Source: Paenibacillus sp. FSL R7-0345 (GTDB taxonomy: Bacteria; Bacillota; Bacilli; Paenibacillales; Paenibacillaceae). Taken from it: a stretch of 64,000 nt of DNA. Under the pieces are notes generated by a model, which saw only the letters and a program-made list of their open reading frames with translations, was not told the DNA's origin and ran no database searches. Shown here one piece after another: positions 26,570-36,206 of this stretch. A program made the position numbers and the translations under genes. Where the stretch lies: the NCBI RefSeq assembly GCF_038595055.1, contig NZ_CP152002.1, forward strand, positions 6,506,501 to 6,570,500. Reading direction: 5' to 3'. How positions within the stretch are numbered: position 1 is the stretch's first letter; each line of letters starts with the position of its first letter.

Positions 26570-26603
26570 CAAAAAAGACCGTCCGCCTAAGCGGAACGGT
26601 CTT
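26570..26603 (-). terminator. murA terminator
   Basis: AAGACCGTTCCGC and GCGGACGGTCTT stem followed by TTTTGTGC on the minus strand, 16 nt past the murA stop. Confidence 0.85.
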
Positions 26604-26618
26604 CGAATGAACAATGAA

Positions 26619-27986
26619 TTATACCCAGGTCGGCTGAACCTGGAAACGAGGCTTCAGCTCTTCACTTTTAGGAGCTTCCGGCTGAACTGCTTCTTCCTTC
26701 GCAGCCGCCGCCAGAGCAGCCGAATCCTGCAGGGAAATACGCCAGATGTCCGCGCCAAGTCCTGAAAGCTTCTCAGCCAGATTCACATAACCGCGGTCAA
26801 TGTGATGGGTTCCGCTTACTTCTGTGGTACCCTCGGCAACAAGACCCGCCAAAATAAGCGCAGCCCCTGCACGCAGATCCGTCGCGCATACCTTGGCGCC
26901 CACAAGCTGGGCATTGCCGGTTACGATCGCAGAACGGCCCTCAATCTTGATTTCGGCATTCATGTTGTGGAATTCATCCACATGCATGAACCGGTTCTCA
27001 AACACAGTCTCAGTAACGACAGAGGTGCCTTCCGAACGGAGCAGCAGCGCCATCATCTGTGACTGCATATCAGTCGGGAAGCCAGGGTATGGCAATGTCT
27101 TCAGATCAACAGCCTTCAGCGGCTTGTCACTGATGACACGGATGCCGTTCTCGTCTGGAAGAATGGTTACGCCCATTTCCTCCATCTTGGCAATTACCGG
27201 ACCAAGGTGATCGGCAATAGCGCCCTCAACATAAACATCGCCGCCGGTAATCGCTGCAGCCGCCATATAGGTGCCTGCTTCAATCCGGTCAGGGATGACA
27301 TGATGCTTCACGCCGTGCAGGCGCTCAACGCCTTCAATACGGATAACGCCGGTTCCCGCACCGCGGACAATGCCGCCCATGCCGTTCAGATAGTTGGCCA
27401 GATCGACAATCTCCGGCTCTTTTGCGGCGTTCTCAATTACAGTAACACCTTCCGCGAGTGCTGCGGCCATCATTATATTCTCAGTTGCGCCTACGCTGGC
27501 CACATCCAAATAGACCTTGGCTCCGCGCAGACGGCCGTTAGATTTAGCTTCAATGTAACCCTGGCCCAGACTGATCTCGGCACCCAGCGCTTCAAAGCCC
27601 TTCAGATGCTGGTCGATCGGTCTTGTGCCGATTGCACAGCCTCCCGGCAGTGAAATGCGGGTATGGCCCATACGGGACAATAGCGGGCCCATGACTAGGA
27701 AGGATGCACGCATTTTGCGCACCCATTCATAAGGCGCTTCACAGGAGGATATGTTTCTGGCATCCACCTCGATGATATCGTTCTGGTATGTAACACCCGC
27801 ACCCAGAGATTCCAGCACTTTGCTGATGGTCATTACATCGTCTAGCGGAGGAGCGTCTACAATAACGCTGACTCCTTCTTCTGCCAATAGAGAGGCGGCT
27901 ATGATCGGTAGTACGGAATTTTTTGCGCCGCTAACTTTCACGCTCCCGGTCAATCTGTTGCCACCGCGGACGATAAATTTGCTCAT
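26619..27986 (-). CDS. murA: UDP-N-acetylglucosamine 1-carboxyvinyltransferase
   Basis: Transfers enolpyruvate from PEP to UDP-GlcNAc, the first committed step of peptidoglycan synthesis. The 455-residue product has KVSGAKNSVLPIIAASLL at the N-terminus and the active-site loop PGGCAIGTRPIDQH with Cys117, the residue attacked by fosfomycin. The C-terminus carries an extra tail of about 25 residues (EEAVQPEAPKSEELKPRF) beyond the usual end. ATG 27986 follows GGAGGGAAA. Its position next to spoIID marks it as the murAA-type copy. Confidence 0.96.
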   Translation of the reverse strand: MSKFIVRGGNRLTGSVKVSGAKNSVLPIIAASLLAEEGVSVIVDAPPLDDVMTISKVLESLGAGVTYQNDIIEVDARNISSCEAPYEWVRKMRASFLVMGPLLSRMGHTRISLPGGCAIGTRPIDQHLKGFEALGAEISLGQGYIEAKSNGRLRGAKVYLDVASVGATENIMMAAALAEGVTVIENAAKEPEIVDLANYLNGMGGIVRGAGTGVIRIEGVERLHGVKHHVIPDRIEAGTYMAAAAITGGDVYVEGAIADHLGPVIAKMEEMGVTILPDENGIRVISDKPLKAVDLKTLPYPGFPTDMQSQMMALLLRSEGTSVVTETVFENRFMHVDEFHNMNAEIKIEGRSAIVTGNAQLVGAKVCATDLRAGAALILAGLVAEGTTEVSGTHHIDRGYVNLAEKLSGLGADIWRISLQDSAALAAAAKEEAVQPEAPKSEELKPRFQVQPTWV

Positions 27987-28186
27987 TTCGGTTTCCCTCC
28001 GCGTCCATTATTTCTTAATTTAATTTTTGAAGGTAAGATGCATCTGTTAAAATATCGGATATTCCGTCATTGCGCCCGATGTGCGGGCACGTTCCTTAAA
28101 CATCAGTGTTGACATAATAAAACCTTATTATTCGACACCATTTTTGCCGTCTGGGCCTAAGACAGATATAACCAAACCACCTGCCA

Positions 28187-28444
28187 TTAAAACATGTTGC
28201 GGATCTGCCCGCTCCAGCCCAGGTAATCCAGCAAAAAGCCAGCCACGAAGTGGCCCAGAACGATGGCCAGCAGCAAATGCAGCAGTCTGCCCTGAGGGCT
28301 CTTGGGATATCTTATGACCAGATCGAGCTTAAGGTTCTGAAGTGCCCACCAAGATAAGACTACACAGAGCAAAGAAACGATCATGGATACCAGACCGCTG
28401 GTACCGACCGCACTGGACAAATCTTCAACCAACAATTGATCCAT
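28187..28444 (-). CDS. DUF1146 (YwzB-like) small membrane protein
   Basis: An 85-residue protein with two hydrophobic segments (residues about 13-35, SGLVSMIVSLLCVVLSWWAL, and about 55-75, HLLLAIVLGHFVAGFLL) and the conserved-looking link LKLDLVIRYPKSPQGR. This matches the DUF1146/YwzB family, which lies between atpC and murAA in B. subtilis, as here. ATG 28444 follows CGGAGGTTTTCC. Its function is unknown. Confidence 0.88.
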   Translation of the reverse strand: MDQLLVEDLSSAVGTSGLVSMIVSLLCVVLSWWALQNLKLDLVIRYPKSPQGRLLHLLLAIVLGHFVAGFLLDYLGWSGQIRNMF

Positions 28445-28598
28445 GGAAAACCTCCGTGTAAGTTACTTGGAAATCGACTCTTATATCATACTTGTGCAGG
28501 TCAAAAGAATCCAGTACTTTTACAAAGTTTTAAACATTACATGCCCGAATAGCCTGGATTGTTACGAGATTTTCATAATATTTGCAGTACCGTACCAT

Positions 28599-28630
28599 GA
28601 AAAAGCGGTCAAGCCTTAGGCTTGACCGCT
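28599..28630 (-). terminator. ATP synthase operon terminator
   Basis: A perfect 12-bp stem (AGCGGTCAAGCC and GGCTTGACCGCT) with a 3-nt loop is followed by TTTTCATGG on the minus strand, 7 nt past the atpC stop. Confidence 0.92.
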
Positions 28631-28636
28631 GAATTG

Positions 28637-29059
28637 CTACTGTTGTCCTTTTCCGGTGGACACTTTAATCCGTGTAACAGCGCGCTGAAGCGCAAGCTCC
28701 GCACGGCGATGATCAATCTCGTCCTGTTTGCTGCGGGTCTGAAGGCGGCGCTGAGCGCGTTCTCTGGCCGCTTCGGCGCGTTCAACGTCGATGTCCTTAG
28801 GCAGCTCGGCGCTTTCAGCCAGAACTGTCACTTTATCTTTGTGCACCTCTACGAACCCGCCATGAACAGCGATAGTGGTCGTAACGCCGTCCGATTTGAC
28901 AGTGAGCGGAGCAACCTGAAGTGGAGTCACCAGCGGAATATGTCCCGGCAAAATGCCCAGCTCCCCGTCAACTCCGCGTACTGTCAGGCTGGTAACCTGC
29001 TTGGAGTAAACGAGATGCTCCGGTGTGACAATTTCAAGCAGAAAGGTATTCACTTCCAT
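28637..29059 (-). CDS. atpC: ATP synthase epsilon subunit
   Basis: The central-stalk and regulatory subunit of F1. The 140-residue product has the N-terminal beta-sandwich (NTFLLEIVTPEHLVYSKQV, GELGILPGHIPLVTPL) and a C-terminal helical hairpin rich in Arg and Ala (ERAEAARERAQRRLQTR), which can act as a brake on ATP hydrolysis. ATG 29059 follows AGGAGG. It is the last gene of the operon. The gap to atpD contains two hairpin units, and the second runs directly into its ribosome site. Confidence 0.95.
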   Translation of the reverse strand: MEVNTFLLEIVTPEHLVYSKQVTSLTVRGVDGELGILPGHIPLVTPLQVAPLTVKSDGVTTTIAVHGGFVEVHKDKVTVLAESAELPKDIDVERAEAARERAQRRLQTRSKQDEIDHRRAELALQRAVTRIKVSTGKGQQ

Positions 29060-29069
29060 TCCTCCTAAA

Positions 29070-29141
29070 AGCTTAACATCGTTAAGCTCACATCGTAAGC
29101 ATAAGCTTAAGCTTTACGAAGTAAAGCTCGCTATCGAAAGC
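29070..29141 (-). repeat. Pair of hairpin units C and D between atpD and atpC
   Basis: Two inverted repeats, AGCTTAAC-GAT-GTTAAGCT (29070-29088) and AGCTTTAC-TTC-GTAAAGCT (29110-29128) as read on the minus strand, lie 40 nt apart. Each is preceded on that strand by a GCTTACGATG- or GCTTTCGATAG-like segment. They share layout and sequence with the pair at 31524-31597. Stem length is 8 bp here, and stem differences are compensated on both arms. Confidence 0.8.
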
Positions 29142-29156
29142 TTAATCTTAACAAAA

Positions 29157-30554
29157 TTACATGGATTTCGCTTTTTCGACTGCTTCTTCAATCGTACCTA
29201 CAAAGAGGAAGGCTGCTTCCGGAAGATCATCGTGCTTGCCTTCCAGAATTTCTTTGAAGCTGCGTACAGTTTCTTTGATAGGCACGTATTTGCCCTTGAA
29301 GCCGGTGAATTGTTCAGCTACGTGGAATGGCTGGGACAGGAAGCGTTCAACTTTACGGGCACGGGCCACGATAACCTTGTCTTCTTCACTCAGCTCATCC
29401 ATACCCAGGATCGCAATGATATCCTGAAGTTCAGTATAACGCTGCAGCAGCTGCTTAACGCCTTGTGCCACATTATAGTGCTCATCGCCGACAATTTCCG
29501 GAGCGAGGATACGCGAGCTGGATGCCAGCGGATCTACCGCAGGGAAAATCCCCTTCTCGGAAATCTTACGCTCAAGGTTGGTCGTTGCATCCAAGTGGGC
29601 AAACGCCGTTGCCGGAGCCGGGTCAGTATAGTCATCCGCCGGTACGTAGATCGCCTGGATCGAAGTAACGGAACCCTTCTTGGTGGAAGTGATGCGCTCC
29701 TGCAGCTGACCCATTTCTGTAGCCAGTGTAGGCTGGTAACCTACCGCAGACGGCATACGGCCGAGCAGGGCGGATACTTCGGAACCCGCCTGGGTAAAGC
29801 GGAATATGTTATCGATAAAGAGCAGCGTATCGCGGCCTTCCACATCACGGAAGTACTCTGCCATGGTCAGACCGGTCAGAGCTACACGAAGACGTGCGCC
29901 CGGCGGCTCGTTCATTTGTCCGAATACCATTGCGGTTTTCTTGATAACGCCGGAATCCGTCATTTCATGATAAAGGTCGTTCCCTTCACGGGTACGTTCA
30001 CCAACACCGGCGAATACGGAGATACCGCCGTGCTCTTGCGCGATGTTGTTGATCAGTTCCTGAATCGTTACGGTTTTACCAACGCCGGCACCGCCGAACA
30101 GGCCAATTTTACCGCCTTTGGCATAAGGGGCCAGCAGGTCGATAACCTTGATTCCTGTTTCCAGGATTTCCGCTTGGGTGGACAGCTCATCAAATGTCGG
30201 AGCCAGACGGTGAATCGGGTTGCGCTCTGCGACTACTGCAGCGCCGTTATCAATAGGATTGCCCAGTACGTTGAACACGCGGCCAAGTGTAGCTGCGCCA
30301 ACTGGTACGGAAATCGGTCCGCCCAGGTCAATAACCTCAAGTCCGCGCACCAGGCCGTCCGTGGACGACATAGCGATACAACGAACCAGATTGTCACCCA
30401 GGTGATTGGAAACCTCAAGAGTCAAATCAATCGTACGGCCATTTTCCAAGCTGGTTTCAATCTTGATAGCGTTGAAAATCTCGGGCAGCTGGCCGCGTTC
30501 AAATTCAATATCGACAACCGGACCCATAATGCTTACAACGCGTCCTTTGTTCAT
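29157..30554 (-). CDS. atpD: ATP synthase beta subunit
   Basis: The catalytic subunit of F1, present three times per complex. The 465-residue product starts at MNKGRVVSIMGPVVDIEF (ATG 30554 after AGGAGG); an upstream extension has no ribosome site. The Walker A motif GGAGVGKTV, the catalytic-Glu region GERTREGNDLYHEM, Walker B LLFIDNIFRFTQAGSEVS and the DELSEED brake motif (GMDELSEEDK) are all present. Confidence 0.98.
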   Translation of the reverse strand: MNKGRVVSIMGPVVDIEFERGQLPEIFNAIKIETSLENGRTIDLTLEVSNHLGDNLVRCIAMSSTDGLVRGLEVIDLGGPISVPVGAATLGRVFNVLGNPIDNGAAVVAERNPIHRLAPTFDELSTQAEILETGIKVIDLLAPYAKGGKIGLFGGAGVGKTVTIQELINNIAQEHGGISVFAGVGERTREGNDLYHEMTDSGVIKKTAMVFGQMNEPPGARLRVALTGLTMAEYFRDVEGRDTLLFIDNIFRFTQAGSEVSALLGRMPSAVGYQPTLATEMGQLQERITSTKKGSVTSIQAIYVPADDYTDPAPATAFAHLDATTNLERKISEKGIFPAVDPLASSSRILAPEIVGDEHYNVAQGVKQLLQRYTELQDIIAILGMDELSEEDKVIVARARKVERFLSQPFHVAEQFTGFKGKYVPIKETVRSFKEILEGKHDDLPEAAFLFVGTIEEAVEKAKSM

Positions 30555-30637
30555 CTTATTATTTCCCTCCTCGAAAGCTGTTGCATTGAGAAGAAACGGG
30601 AAGGCCTTCACCAAGCTCCGGCGCCCGTTTCCATTGT

Positions 30638-31507
30638 TTAAGACTGCGCGTTCGCTCCGGCCACAATCTCGGTAATTTCCTGGGTAATAGCCGCTTGACG
30701 GGCACGGTTATAAGTAAGTCTGAGTTCACCGATCATCTTCGATGCGTTCTTCGTGGCACTGCCCATCGCGGTCATTTTTGCACCGAGCTCACTGGCTTTG
30801 CCGTCGAGAACCGCACTATAAATCAGGGTTTCCGCATATTTGGGAAGCAGCACGCCGAGTACACCTTCAGGAGAAGGCTCATATTCGTAACTGGCACTTG
30901 CCTCGTGATGTTCCCCTGCACCTACAGTATCCATTGGGAGCAAGCGGTCTACGGTCGGCACCTGGCTGATCGCATTTACGAACATGTTATAACAGATATA
31001 CAGTTCGTCGTACACGCCTGTTTCGAACTGCTGTACCGCCGAAAAAGCAATCGACTTGATGTCGGAGAATTTCGGTGAATCGGACAGTTCTGTTATTTCC
31101 TCTACAATCGGATACTCACGGCGGCGCAAAAAGTCGCGGCCTTTACGGCCGATCACGAACAAAGCATACTCGTCTTTGGATTTATGCTTTTCTGCCAGGA
31201 GCATTGTCACCTTACGCAGAATATTGGCATTGTATCCGCCGGCGAGGCCTCTGTCGGAGGTAACGATAAGATAAGCAGTCTTCTTCACGGGACGGCTCAC
31301 CAGCATCGGATGGCTAATCCCCTGGGTACCGGCAGCAATGTTCGCTACAACCTCTTTCAGCTTCTCCGAGTAAGGACGGGCAGCTTCCGCTTTTTCCTGC
31401 GCTTTGCGCAGTTTTGAGGCGGCTACCATTTCCATTGCCTTGGTGATCTGTCTGGTGTTTTGAACGCTCTTGATTTGACGTTTAATATCACGCATGCTTC
31501 TTGCCAT
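30638..31507 (-). CDS. atpG: ATP synthase gamma subunit
   Basis: The rotating central shaft of F1. The 289-residue product has the N-terminal coiled-coil helix MRDIKRQIKSVQNTRQITKA, the central TSDRGLAGGYNANI and the C-terminal helix NRARQAAITQEITEIVAGAN. ATG 31507 follows AAGGTGGTG. The atpA-atpG gap (about 150 nt) is the longest in the operon and contains two hairpin units immediately before the ribosome site. Confidence 0.97.
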   Translation of the reverse strand: MARSMRDIKRQIKSVQNTRQITKAMEMVAASKLRKAQEKAEAARPYSEKLKEVVANIAAGTQGISHPMLVSRPVKKTAYLIVTSDRGLAGGYNANILRKVTMLLAEKHKSKDEYALFVIGRKGRDFLRRREYPIVEEITELSDSPKFSDIKSIAFSAVQQFETGVYDELYICYNMFVNAISQVPTVDRLLPMDTVGAGEHHEASASYEYEPSPEGVLGVLLPKYAETLIYSAVLDGKASELGAKMTAMGSATKNASKMIGELRLTYNRARQAAITQEITEIVAGANAQS

Positions 31508-31523
31508 GATTTCACCACCTTAA

Positions 31524-31597
31524 AGCTTTGACGAAGTCAAAGCTATCTTCGTAAGCGTAAACTGAGCTTTAACAAAGTTAAAGCTATCTTTGTAAGC
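31524..31597 (-). repeat. Pair of hairpin units A and B between atpA and atpG
   Basis: On the minus strand AGCTTTGAC-TTC-GTCAAAGCT (31544-31524) and AGCTTTAAC-TTT-GTTAAAGCT (31585-31565) are perfect 9-bp hairpins 41 nt apart. They are preceded by GCTTACGAAGAT and GCTTACAAAGAT respectively. The G-C pair of one stem is an A-T pair in the other. ACGAAG or ACAAAG in the leading part is also complementary to CTTCGT or CTTTGT in the loop region, which would allow an alternative fold. Confidence 0.85.
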
Positions 31598-31661
31598 ATA
31601 TCCCGGAGCTTCGGCAGTGCCAACGCCCCGGTTCAGGCTATGTTTGTATGTGTATTAAAGA

Positions 31662-33173
<1,512 letters not shown>

Positions 33174-33184
33174 TATCCTCACCC

Positions 33185-33736
33185 CTATCTTCTATGCTTA
33201 TCATTAAAAGATTTCTCAAGACGTGCAAGCTTGCCCGCGAGGCTGCCATCATACAGCGTATCGCCGATAACGACCTTCAATCCACCGAGCAGACTTGGAT
33301 CAACGAGATTCGTAACACGAATCTTCCGTTTGGTAAGCTGGCTGAATTCCCGGGCTACAGTATCCTGTTCCGCCTGGCTCAGTGCATAAGTAGAGTAGAC
33401 AGTCGCATCGCCGATACCCTGGGCTTCGCCTTCTATCTTCACGTATGCTTCCAGCAAATCTGCAAAAATATCGGTTCTGCCCCGTTCTACCAGCAGCTCT
33501 ACCGTATTCAGTACCGTATCAGAGAGCTTGCCCTGAAGTCCGGTGCGCAGCACCTTCAGCTTGTCGGACTGTGAAATGCGCGGTGCAAGAATAAACCGCT
33601 TCACCTCTTCATCAAGATGGAGCACCTCGACTACCGTCTTCAGCTGTTCTTCAACCTCAAGCGTATTGCCCTTCTCTACCGCAGCACTGTACAAGGCTTT
33701 GGCATAACGTTTGGCAACTACCGCACTGCCGCTCAT
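33185..33736 (-). CDS. atpH: ATP synthase delta subunit
   Basis: A peripheral-stalk subunit linking F1 to the b subunits. The 183-residue product has the typical N-terminal six-helix domain (VVAKRYAKALYSAAVEKGNT) and the C-terminal signature VDPSLLGGLKVVIGDTLYDG. ATG 33736 overlaps the atpF TGA (ATGA), which implies coupled translation. Confidence 0.95.
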   Translation of the reverse strand: MSGSAVVAKRYAKALYSAAVEKGNTLEVEEQLKTVVEVLHLDEEVKRFILAPRISQSDKLKVLRTGLQGKLSDTVLNTVELLVERGRTDIFADLLEAYVKIEGEAQGIGDATVYSTYALSQAEQDTVAREFSQLTKRKIRVTNLVDPSLLGGLKVVIGDTLYDGSLAGKLARLEKSFNDKHRR

Positions 33737-34221
33737 GGCCGGCCTCCTACCTCTTTGAGGTATTGATTAACAAGCTGCTCCTGCTCGCCATCAGCCTTAA
33801 CTTCTTTTTCAAGCAGCTTGGAGGCAATCCGGACGGAAGCAGCACCAAGCTCCCCGCGCAGCGCTTCCACTGCCTTGTTCTTTTCATTAGCAATATCACG
33901 GACAGCCTCATCTTTAAGACGGGCAGCCTCATTCTTAGCCTGATCGATCAGCTTGTCAGCCTGGTTAAGGCTGGTAGCCTGCGATTGCTGGATAATCTGC
34001 TGAGCTTCCTCGCGCGCCTTCTGCAAGGCTTGCTTCTGCTCTTCTACATAAGCGACCGCCTGCTCTCTGGTCTTAGCCGCTTCGTCCATCTGCTGCAGCA
34101 CAAGTTCACGGCGTTTCTCCATGATTCCGAACAATTTGCTGAAAGCAAATTTACTGAGCAGGATATACAGGATTACAAATGCGACAATTGAAAATACTAT
34201 GTTAGTCCATACTATAGTCAC
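33733..34221 (-). CDS. atpF: ATP synthase b subunit
   Basis: A peripheral-stalk subunit with one N-terminal membrane segment (residues about 4-25, VWTNIVFSIVAFVILYILLS) and a long charged coiled coil (EKRRELVLQQMDEAAKTREQ onward). The start is taken as GTG 34221, 6-8 nt after AAAGGAGTG, giving 162 residues. A GTG at 34230 is too close to that site. Confidence 0.93.
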   Translation of the reverse strand: MTIVWTNIVFSIVAFVILYILLSKFAFSKLFGIMEKRRELVLQQMDEAAKTREQAVAYVEEQKQALQKAREEAQQIIQQSQATSLNQADKLIDQAKNEAARLKDEAVRDIANEKNKAVEALRGELGAASVRIASKLLEKEVKADGEQEQLVNQYLKEVGGRP

Positions 34222-34318
34222 TGTGGTCACTCCTTTCCGTTACCGCGGTGTGCGGATATATACAAAAGTAAGGCGCGGATGGCACTAGCCCTCCCCGCCA
34301 AACCGTAAGAACGGTTTA

Positions 34319-34531
34319 TTATGAAAACATGATCAAGAATGCAATAACTGTTGCCGCCAAAGGAATAACTTCGACGATACCTACACCGATAAACATTGTA
34401 GTCTGCAGGGCGTTACGAGCTTCCGGCTGACGGGCGATAGATTCAACCGTTCTACTTACGATCATACCGTTACCCAGACCTGCGCCGAGTGCGCCCAAAC
34501 CAACCGCGATTGCTGCTGCCAAAAATTCCAT
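34319..34531 (-). CDS. atpE: ATP synthase c subunit (proteolipid)
   Basis: The ring-forming rotor subunit. The 70-residue product has two membrane helices around a polar RQPEARN loop. The glycine motif GLGALGAGLGNG is in helix 1, and the ion-binding Glu is in helix 2 (GVGIVEVIPLAATV). The VEVIP context, without the Gln/Thr ligands seen in sodium-type rings, suggests proton coupling. ATG 34531 follows AAAGGAGGA. Confidence 0.97.
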   Translation of the reverse strand: MEFLAAAIAVGLGALGAGLGNGMIVSRTVESIARQPEARNALQTTMFIGVGIVEVIPLAATVIAFLIMFS

Positions 34532-34637
34532 TGAAAATATCCTCCTTTAATTTCGGTTCATTTTTTGTGGTTTTAATGATATAAAAATCTCCCGCGAAAA
34601 CCCCATGGCAATTGCCGCTCAGTCTCACGGCAGTTCA

Positions 34638-35405
34638 TTAATGCGCTTCTTCTTCGTGAATGGTCATCTGTGCGATGTACACCATCGTCAGAATGGTGAA
34701 AATAAACGCCTGGAGTGCCCCGACAAAAATACTGAAGCCTTGCCAGACTGCCAGGAACGGTATACTTACTATTCCCAGCTTGAGAATTACAGTGATCAGA
34801 ACCTCACCGGCAAAGATATTCGCGAACAAACGAATAGCCAGTGCAACCGGCTTAGCCAGGTTTTCGATGATGTTGAGCGGCAGGAAAATCGGAAACGGCT
34901 CAATGTAGTGCTTGAAATAATGCTTGCCGTTCTGCTTGATGCCCAGGAAGTTCATCAGTACGAAAACGATGATCGCGAGTCCGGCAGTAATGTTGATGTC
35001 GGCAGTCGGTGACTTATACCAGAGCAGCTCAACATGGTCGCCGTGCGCCAGATTTTTGGTCGCATCAATCACGTGTCCAAAAATATATACTGGCTCATGG
35101 GCCTCAGTGATAAAGGAAAAAGGCAGACCCAGGAGATTGGAGACAAAGATAAACAGTATCAGCGTCAATCCCAGTGATATGTACGGCTTGCCCTTTTTCA
35201 GGTCCATTGCACTGCTGATAATCCCTTGTACGAACTCAACTACCCACTCCATAAAATTCTGGAGTCTGGACGGATTATCGACAGACAGGTTGCGGACAGA
35301 CAGCATCACCAGAACAAAAACAACAACAGAACTGATTAGCAGTGTCAGTACAGCAGATAGATCAATTGGTATGCTGCCAAGATAGATTATTGGCATTTCA
35401 TGCAT
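34638..35405 (-). CDS. atpB: ATP synthase a subunit
   Basis: The membrane stator subunit that forms the proton half-channels. The 255-residue product is polytopic and contains the essential Arg in LAIRLFANIFAGEVL and the conserved C-terminal region WQGFSIFVGALQAFIFTILT. ATG 35405 follows GGGGGATG. Confidence 0.97.
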   Translation of the reverse strand: MHEMPIIYLGSIPIDLSAVLTLLISSVVVFVLVMLSVRNLSVDNPSRLQNFMEWVVEFVQGIISSAMDLKKGKPYISLGLTLILFIFVSNLLGLPFSFITEAHEPVYIFGHVIDATKNLAHGDHVELLWYKSPTADINITAGLAIIVFVLMNFLGIKQNGKHYFKHYIEPFPIFLPLNIIENLAKPVALAIRLFANIFAGEVLITVILKLGIVSIPFLAVWQGFSIFVGALQAFIFTILTMVYIAQMTIHEEEAH

Positions 35406-35431
35406 GGTATCATCCCCCTTTCCCTTTAATC

Positions 35432-35809
35432 TTACATCTTGTTCTTTACACTTAAATAAATCCCTACCGGAATAGAGAGAAGCTGGGGAATAAAGACTCC
35501 AGCAATAGTAGCCTCAAGCGAGAAATGCTCAATCTTGACCGAGAACATAGTGACCAGAATGGCAAAGCTGATCCGTGTTACAAACCCGAGACTGAAAGCC
35601 TTCCCCTCATTATTTGCAACCGATTCAGCTACCCGCCGCACCTTTACGGCCAGATAACGGAAATTCACTATACCCGCAAGCAAACCGAGTGTCATCCCCA
35701 GTGTGACTGCACGGGTTTCATGATGAAGAGCATATCCCATCAGCAATCCGGCCATGAGTACAAATGTGACTCTTGTTACGGCATTGATCATGGGAGTCAT
35801 ATTATCCAT
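35432..35809 (-). CDS. atpI: ATP synthase I-type accessory membrane protein
   Basis: A 125-residue protein with four hydrophobic segments and the ATP_synt_I pattern (VTRVTFVLMAGLLMGYALHH, LLAGIVNFRYLAVKVRR). AtpI proteins aid c-ring assembly. The gene overlaps atpZ by 8 nt and precedes atpB, the usual operon position. Confidence 0.88.
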   Translation of the reverse strand: MDNMTPMINAVTRVTFVLMAGLLMGYALHHETRAVTLGMTLGLLAGIVNFRYLAVKVRRVAESVANNEGKAFSLGFVTRISFAILVTMFSVKIEHFSLEATIAGVFIPQLLSIPVGIYLSVKNKM

Positions 35810-36035
35810 TTTGCTCCCCCAGAAATTTTTTAATTAACAGGACGACGTTAATAATTCCCAGAGCCATTCCGGAAATCGCGCCGATTGCAACCCAGAATTC
35901 AGGGCCGTCAATCTGGCGTTGAAGCCACCTTGCTGCAAAGATACCTATCATAATGTAAGCGGCAAGCAAAGTGCCTGCACTTGCAATCACCAGAGCGGTT
36001 TTTCCCAGCCCGGCTTCACGCTTCGGCTCTTTCAT
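35802..36035 (-). CDS. atpZ: AtpZ/AtpI-family membrane protein, first gene of the ATP synthase operon
   Basis: A 77-residue protein with two membrane helices (TALVIASAGTLLAAYIMIGI; PEFWVAIGAISGMALGIINV). The second helix contains the glycine-rich GAISGMALGIINVVLLIKK typical of the AtpZ/F0F1-ATPase accessory family. It starts 19 nt after a good sigma-A promoter. The ribosome site is weak (GGGATTG). Confidence 0.82.
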   Translation of the reverse strand: MKEPKREAGLGKTALVIASAGTLLAAYIMIGIFAARWLQRQIDGPEFWVAIGAISGMALGIINVVLLIKKFLGEQNG

Positions 36036-36053
36036 AGGCTACAATCCCAACTA

Positions 36054-36083
36054 ATTTTACTGAATATCCAGACTCTTTGTCAA
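36054..36083 (-). promoter_or_regulatory. ATP synthase operon promoter
   Basis: On the minus strand a perfect TTGACA, an 18-bp spacer and TAAAAT, directly upstream of atpZ. The predicted leader is only about 15-20 nt. An imperfect hairpin about 80 nt further upstream (36145-36185) may terminate mnaA. Confidence 0.7.
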
Positions 36084-36206
36084 TTCACCGAAAATTGCCC
36101 AAAAGTGCATGAAAACATGAAAATAATCACAGCATTTTTATTCAAAACCATACAAACCGTACAGTTTCACTGTATGCTGTATTTTCATTTTCGTATATTA
36201 GTAATT

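Noticed and set aside
29025..30641. A 538-codon plus-strand frame opposite atpD
   Set aside because: It is antisense to a clear atpD gene, with no ribosome site and no recognisable domain.
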